A stretch of 64,000 nt of DNA from Brevibacterium yomogidense (GTDB lineage: Bacteria; Actinomycetota; Actinomycetes; Actinomycetales; Brevibacteriaceae), in NCBI RefSeq assembly GCF_900163715.1, contig NZ_FWFF01000008.1:62001-126000 (forward strand). Reading direction: 5' to 3'. Position numbers and translations under genes: made by a program. This document shows positions 59,946 through 64,000 of this stretch, piece by piece. Position 1 is the first letter of the stretch. Every line of letters begins with the position of its first letter. The notes below the pieces were generated by a model. It was not told the DNA's origin, made no database searches, and saw only the letters and a program-made list of their open reading frames with translations.

Positions 59946-60035
59946 GTAGTGCTGATCGGTCCTACGCAGCCCTGAGCAGTGCTCACAGGGCGAGCACCGG
60001 TTGCCGCCTTCCCACCCATGGGCAAGGATGTGGAC

Positions 60036-60533
60036 ATGGCTGAGACTGCATTCCGAGGAACCCCCGTCCAGACCGTCGGCGAACTCCCCGCCGTCGGTGC
60101 CACCGCCCCGTCCTTCGCCCTGGTGGGACAGGATCTGTCCGACGTCACGTCGGAGGGACTGTCCGGCACGCGCGTCGTGCTCAACATCTTCCCCAGCGTC
60201 GATACGGGAGTCTGCGCGGCGAGCGTGCGGAAGTTCAATGAGATCGCCGCAGGACTCGAGAACACCGCAGTCGTGTGCGTCTCGAAGGACCTGCCGTTCG
60301 CCCAAGCGCGCTTCTGCGGTGCAGAGGGCATCGAGAACGTGACGATGGGCTCCGCCTTCCGATCGGACTTCGGTGCCGACTACGGTCTCCAGCAGACCGA
60401 CGGGCCCCTTGCGGGCCTGCTCGCACGCGCAGTGATCGTGCTCGACGGGGCCGGAAGCGTGCTCCACGCACAGCTGGTCCCGGAGATCGGGCAGGAGCCC
60501 GACTACGATGCGGCGGTCGCCGCGCTGGGCTGA
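60036..60533 (+). CDS. tpx: Thiol peroxidase
   Basis: 165 residues. Atypical two-Cys peroxiredoxin that reduces hydroperoxides with thioredoxin. The peroxidatic cysteine is Cys60 in [16 protein letters not shown], and the resolving one Cys94 in [11 protein letters not shown], matching positions 61 and 95 of the E. coli enzyme; Cys81 is extra. ATG 60036 gives the family length. Divergent from the siderophore reductase, a pairing of iron and peroxide functions, and closed by a strong hairpin. Confidence 0.96.
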   Translation: MAETAFRGTPVQTVGELPAVGATAPSFALVGQDLSDVTSEGLSGTRVVLNIFPSVDTGVCAASVRKFNEIAAGLENTAVVCVSKDLPFAQARFCGAEGIENVTMGSAFRSDFGADYGLQQTDGPLAGLLARAVIVLDGAGSVLHAQLVPEIGQEPDYDAAVAALG

Positions 60534-60553
60534 CTCGCCCCACTGACAGATCC

Positions 60554-60594
60554 GCACGGGACCCGGACGCCTCAGACGCGTCCGGGTCCCGTGC
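60554..60594 (+). terminator. Terminator after tpx
   Basis: Perfect 17-bp stem GCACGGGACCCGGACGC/GCGTCCGGGTCCCGTGC with a seven-base loop, 20 bases after the stop codon. No T tract, as often in high-GC actinobacteria. Confidence 0.85.
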
Positions 60595-60644
60595 TGCTCC
60601 GATAGGCTGGTGGGGAACGCATACTCCACTCTAGGAGCCATCTC

Positions 60645-61814
60645 ATGGAGGCAGTACTCGGATTGGGCGTCGGGGCCATCGTCCTCATCGTCATCCTCAT
60701 CATCGTGGGGGTCATGCTCTTCAGCGGCCTCCGCACCTCGATCTTCTTCACCGTGAAGACGCAGGAGAACGTGATCGTCGAACGGTTCGGCAAGTTCAAG
60801 AAGGTCGCGCGACCGGGACTGAACACGAAGACGCCGTTCATCGAGACCACGACGAAGCCGATCTCCCTGCGCGTCCAGCAGCTGGGCGTGGAGATCGAGT
60901 CGAAGACGAAGGACAACGTCTTCGTGAACGTGCCTGTCGCCGTGCAGTACGTGGTCGGCGAGGACAGCGTCGTCGAGGCGTACTACCGTCTGCAGAACCC
61001 CGAGGAGCAGATCCGGTCGTACGTCTTCGACACGGTCCGCTCCGCACTGTCGGCGCTGACACTCGATTCGGCCTTCGAATCGAAGGACGACATCGCGCAC
61101 AACGTCGAGCAGCGGCTGTCGCAGTCGATGGCGGCCTACGGCTTCCGCATCGTCAACACGCTGGTCACGGACATCTCCCCGGACACCCGCGTGCGCGACT
61201 CGATGAACTCGATCAATGCCGCGCAGCGTGACCGGGTCGCCGCTCAGTCACTCGCCGAGGCGGACAAGATCAAGCGCGTCACCCAGGCCGAGGCCGACGC
61301 GGAGGCCATGCGCCTCCACGGCGAGGGTGTGGCGGCACAGCGCCGTGCGATCGCGGACGGCATCGCGGAGCAGTACGAGCGTCTGCGCGAAGTCGGCATC
61401 GCCGACTCCGCCGAACAGCTGCTCATGATGACGCAGTACTTCGACACGATGCAGGAGGTCGCTCGCGGCGGCCGGTCGAACGTGCTCTTCATGCCCTCGA
61501 ACCCCGGCGGCATGGGCGACATGACGGATGAGATCCGCAACGCGCTGTTCTCCGCCCAGGCCAATGATCGAGGCATGGAGGGCGCCGCGCAGGACGACCG
61601 CCACCAGGCCGATCTGGACGACCGTCGCGCCCGTCGCGCGGCGCAGGTGGAGGAGCAGGCACAGCAGCGTGCACAGCAGCAGGCATCTCGCCGACAGGAC
61701 ACTGCACTGGACACGGGGGGCGCGATGCCCCACGACGGCAACCTCGCCGGGCGTGCCCAGCAGTGGGCGCAGAAGCAGCGCGGCATCCCGCCGCAGCCTC
61801 CGCATCAGCCCTGA
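60645..61814 (+). CDS. SPFH/Band-7 (stomatin-like) membrane protein
   Basis: 389 residues. One N-terminal helix (GLGVGAIVLIVILIIVGVML), an SPFH domain (ENVIVERFGKFKKVARPGLN, RVQQLGVEIESKTKDNVFVN), then a helical SLAEADKIKRVTQAEADAEA stretch. The C-terminal ~110 residues are Gln/Arg/Ala-rich and low in complexity. Bacterial relatives form membrane scaffolds with proteases or NfeD proteins; no partner is here. It differs from the flotillin at 17784-19277 in domain length. ATG 60645 is preceded by TAGGAGCCATCTC. Confidence 0.93.
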   Translation: MEAVLGLGVGAIVLIVILIIVGVMLFSGLRTSIFFTVKTQENVIVERFGKFKKVARPGLNTKTPFIETTTKPISLRVQQLGVEIESKTKDNVFVNVPVAVQYVVGEDSVVEAYYRLQNPEEQIRSYVFDTVRSALSALTLDSAFESKDDIAHNVEQRLSQSMAAYGFRIVNTLVTDISPDTRVRDSMNSINAAQRDRVAAQSLAEADKIKRVTQAEADAEAMRLHGEGVAAQRRAIADGIAEQYERLREVGIADSAEQLLMMTQYFDTMQEVARGGRSNVLFMPSNPGGMGDMTDEIRNALFSAQANDRGMEGAAQDDRHQADLDDRRARRAAQVEEQAQQRAQQQASRRQDTALDTGGAMPHDGNLAGRAQQWAQKQRGIPPQPPHQP

Positions 61815-61892
61815 GGATCGTTCCTCGCCTGAGCAGCACCTCGACCGAGCAGCACCTCGGACCCAGCAGTACCTAGGACCGAGCAGCAGAAG

Positions 61893-61927
61893 GGGCCCGC
61901 ACCATCCGAATGGGATGGTGCGGGCCC
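61893..61927. terminator. Bidirectional terminator after the SPFH gene
   Basis: 15-bp stem GGGCCCGCACCATCC/GGATGGTGCGGGCCC with a five-base loop, in the convergent spacer. Upstream of it GACCGAGCAGCA-like direct repeats occur three to four times. Confidence 0.85.
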
Positions 61928-61940
61928 TTCGCACACTCGC

Positions 61941-62459
61941 TCAGGCGAGCGTCTGGCGCTTCGAGGAGATGACTCCCGTGTTGAAGCCGGCCAGGTTGAG
62001 GCCGCCATGGAAGCGCGCGTGCTCGATCTTGATGCAGCGGTCCATCGCGACGGTCAGGCCCGCGTCCTCCGCGATCCGTGCGGCTTCCTCGTTCCACAGT
62101 CCCAGCTGGATCCACAGGGTCTTCGCCCCGATCGCGACGGCCTCGCGGGCGACATCCGGCAGATCCTCGCTGCGGCGGAAGACGTCGACGACGTCCGGCA
62201 CCTCGGGCAGGTCCTCGAGCGAGGCGTAGACCGGGTGTCCCAGGATCTCCTTCTCACGCGGGTTGACGAAGTACACGCGGTAGTTCGACGACGACAGCAG
62301 GTACGTGCCCACGAAGTTCGAGGCACGCGCAGGCTTCGCGGACGCGCCGACGATGGCGACGGACGACGCCTCCCGCAGCATCTGCAGTCGCCGCGTGGCG
62401 GACGGTCCCTCCCACGTGCGCTGCGTCCCTGCGGACTGCTGCTCGGTCTGCTCAGTCAT
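61941..62459 (-). CDS. CoA-binding domain protein
   Basis: 172 residues, one Rossmann-type CoA-binding domain like that of succinyl-CoA synthetase alpha: SVAIVGASAKPARASNFVGT, VYFVNPREKEILGHPVYASL, DVVDVFRRSEDLPDVAREAV, TLWIQLGLWNEEAARIAEDA and MDRCIKIEHARF. Such free-standing proteins (YccU type) have no settled role. Its ATG overlaps the metY stop by one base, so it is made with MetY; a link to CoA thiol or sulfur metabolism is a guess. Confidence 0.93.
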   Translation of the reverse strand: MTEQTEQQSAGTQRTWEGPSATRRLQMLREASSVAIVGASAKPARASNFVGTYLLSSSNYRVYFVNPREKEILGHPVYASLEDLPEVPDVVDVFRRSEDLPDVAREAVAIGAKTLWIQLGLWNEEAARIAEDAGLTVAMDRCIKIEHARFHGGLNLAGFNTGVISSKRQTLA

Positions 62460-63802
62460 CAGGCCGCTCCTTCTTCGTCGGTCGAACTCGCTCCGGAGGC
62501 GGTCGCACCCGCCGCGGCGGTGAGTGCCTGATCGAGGTCCCAGAGGATGTCGTCGAGGTCCTCAAGCCCCACGGAGATCCGGATGAGGTCCGGCTTCACC
62601 CCGCCTGCCTCGAGCTGAGCGGCCGTGAGCTGCTGATGGGTGGTCGACGCGGGGTGCAGCACGAGGGTGCGCGCATCGCCCACGTTCGCCAGGTGCGAGG
62701 CGATCTGGAGCTTCTCGATGAACTCCTCGCCGACCTCGCGTCCGGACTTCTGTGCACTGGCGGCGACGCCGAACGAGAAGACCGAACCGGAACCGGTGAG
62801 GTACTTGCTGGCCCGCTCGTGGTGCGGGTGCGCGGCGAGGCCCGAGTACTGGACGTACGCGATGCGCGGATCCTTCTCGAGCCATTCGGCGACAGCAGTG
62901 GCATTCGCCTGGTGGGCATCCATGCGCTGGGCGAGCGTCTCCACGCCCTGCAGCAGCTGCCATGCGGACTGCGGTGAGAGCGACGGTCCGATGTCGCGCA
63001 GCTGCTCCGAACGCAGGCGGGTGAGGAAGCCGAACTCACCGAAGTTGTCCCACCACGACAGTCCGTTGTACGTGGGCACCGGTTCCGTCATGAGCGGGAA
63101 GTTGCCGTTGCCCCAGTCGAACGTGCCGGCCTCCACGACGACGCCGCCGAGCGTCGTGCCGTGGCCGCCGATGAACTTCGTCGCGGAATGGATGACGATG
63201 TCCGCGCCGTGCTCGATCGGTCGGCAGAGGTACGGGGTGTTGAGGGTCGCGTCGACGATGAGGGGGATCCCGGCGGAGTGCGCGACGTCTGCCAGGCCCT
63301 CGAGGTCCGCGATCTCCGAGGAGGGGTTCGCGATCAGCTCCGTGTAGACGGCCTTGGTCTCCGGACGCAGGGCGGCGCGGTAGTCCTCCGCGTACGTGCC
63401 GTCGACGAATGTCGTCTCGATGCCGAAGCGGCGCAGCGTCACGTCCAGCTGGGTGATGGTGCCGCCGTAGAGCTGGGACGAGGCCACGATGTGGTCACCG
63501 GCCTGCGCGAGTGCTGCGAAGACGATGAACTCCGCAGACATGCCGGACGCAGTGGCGACCGCACCGATCCCGCCCTCGAGGCTCGCGATGCGCTCCTCGA
63601 AGGCCGCGACCGTCGGGTTGCCGATGCGCGAGTAGATATTGCCGTACTTCTGCAGCGCGAAGAGGTTCGCGGCGTCGTCGGCGTCCTTGAAGACGAACGA
63701 CGTGGTCTGGTGGATCGGTACCGCGCGTGAACCGTGGACGGCGTCGGGCACCCCGCCGGCGTGCAGCGCACGCGTGCGGAAGCCGAACTGGTGATCGGAC
63801 AA
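62459..63802 (-). CDS. metY: O-acetylhomoserine sulfhydrylase
   Basis: 447 residues. PLP enzyme that makes homocysteine from O-acetylhomoserine and sulfide (direct sulfhydrylation). Marks: FGFRTRALHAGGVPDAVHGS, ATASGMSAEFIVFAALAQAG, the PLP Lys in IHSATKFIGGHGTTLGGVVV and the long FDWGNGNFPLMTEP insert, which separates MetY from shorter gamma-lyases and MetB. TTG 63802 is the only suitable start (GAGGA four bases upstream). Coupled with the CoA-binding gene downstream. Confidence 0.95.
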   Translation of the reverse strand: MSDHQFGFRTRALHAGGVPDAVHGSRAVPIHQTTSFVFKDADDAANLFALQKYGNIYSRIGNPTVAAFEERIASLEGGIGAVATASGMSAEFIVFAALAQAGDHIVASSQLYGGTITQLDVTLRRFGIETTFVDGTYAEDYRAALRPETKAVYTELIANPSSEIADLEGLADVAHSAGIPLIVDATLNTPYLCRPIEHGADIVIHSATKFIGGHGTTLGGVVVEAGTFDWGNGNFPLMTEPVPTYNGLSWWDNFGEFGFLTRLRSEQLRDIGPSLSPQSAWQLLQGVETLAQRMDAHQANATAVAEWLEKDPRIAYVQYSGLAAHPHHERASKYLTGSGSVFSFGVAASAQKSGREVGEEFIEKLQIASHLANVGDARTLVLHPASTTHQQLTAAQLEAGGVKPDLIRISVGLEDLDDILWDLDQALTAAAGATASGASSTDEEGAA

Positions 63803-63838
63803 GGCGTCCTCACTTTCTCGAGACTGGTGGTGGTCGCG

Positions 63839-64000
63839 TCAGAGGGCGGACGACTCTGCGGCGGGGTGTCCGACGATCCGGGCGATGTCGTCCACCGCGT
63901 GCGCATTCGTGAGTGATGTCGTATCGCCGAGCGTAGTGTGCTCGAACAGCTGGGTGAGCAGTCGTCTCATGATCTTCCCGGACCGGGTCTTGGGGACCTC
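63839..64000 (-). CDS. Acyl-CoA synthetase (acetyl-CoA synthetase type), C-terminal end (partial)
   Basis: Last 53 residues of a gene entering from the right edge. They begin with VPKTRSGKIMRRLLTQLF, the C-terminal catalytic-Lys motif (PKTRSGKIMRR) of AMP-forming acetyl- and propionyl-CoA synthetases, followed by LGDTTSLTNAHAVDDIA, also usual in Acs. The Lys of SGK is the one acetylated to switch the enzyme off in relatives. The rest lies outside, so acetate, propionate or other acid specificity cannot be told. Confidence 0.9.
   Translation of the reverse strand, partial: EVPKTRSGKIMRRLLTQLFEHTTLGDTTSLTNAHAVDDIARIVGHPAAESSAL

Overview
The window is high-GC DNA from an actinobacterium. The order obg(end)-proB-proA-small membrane gene-nadD-linker gene-rsfS-histidine phosphatase, the many GTG/TTG starts and the abundance of 1-8 nt gene overlaps fit Micrococcales; the mix of BCCT transporter, Mrp antiporter, TRAP system, IclR/GAF/LysR regulators and a DUF222-HNH protein is compatible with Brevibacterium or a relative, but the genus is an inference. 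I see 57 protein genes (two cut by the window ends), one tRNA gene, and no insertion sequence, prophage or CRISPR array.

1-7.4 kb is the conserved housekeeping block: proline synthesis (proB, proA), a 51-residue membrane protein, NAD synthesis (nadD), a disordered membrane-anchored protein, the ribosome silencing factor and a histidine phosphatase, ending against a convergent glycosyltransferase. 7.4-13.6 kb is a complete six-gene Mrp cation/proton antiporter operon with an A/B fusion. 13.6-17.8 kb holds a hydrolase, tRNA-Ala(GGC), a divergent flavin-oxidase/TetR pair around a perfect palindrome, and an NAL-type aldolase followed by YggS. 17.8-22.3 kb has a flotillin and a 985-residue protein that I read as three diverged DUF6891-like repeats.

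22.4-28 kb groups a BetT-like BCCT carrier, a GAF regulator and a flavin monooxygenase with an NTF2-like N-terminus. 28-34.7 kb is a tight minus-strand run (DMT transporter, histidine kinase, ABC-class ATPase, two CrcB fluoride channels), with the LuxR-type response regulator facing away from it. 34.8-44.2 kb contains an acyltransferase, DUF222-HNH, DapA with a divergent LysR, RecQ and a DASS carboxylate carrier with a 16-bp palindrome upstream.

44.4-59 kb looks like a catabolic island: an ALDH7/AASA dehydrogenase plus a DAO-type oxidase with LysR; a six-gene minus-strand run (MmgE/PrpD, CaiB CoA-transferase, acyl-CoA dehydrogenase, TRAP DctPQM) facing an IclR gene across a perfect 25-bp inverted repeat; and an aminotransferase-III/APH-kinase pair resembling phosphohydroxylysine phospho-lyase and hydroxylysine kinase. 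Together these suggest breakdown of lysine-type amino acids through aminoadipate semialdehyde. 59-64 kb has a siderophore-interacting reductase behind an IdeR-like box, thiol peroxidase, an SPFH protein, a CoA-binding protein, MetY and the end of an acyl-CoA synthetase.

A recurring oddity is short tandem repeats (9-21 nt units) both inside reading frames and in spacers next to stop codons.
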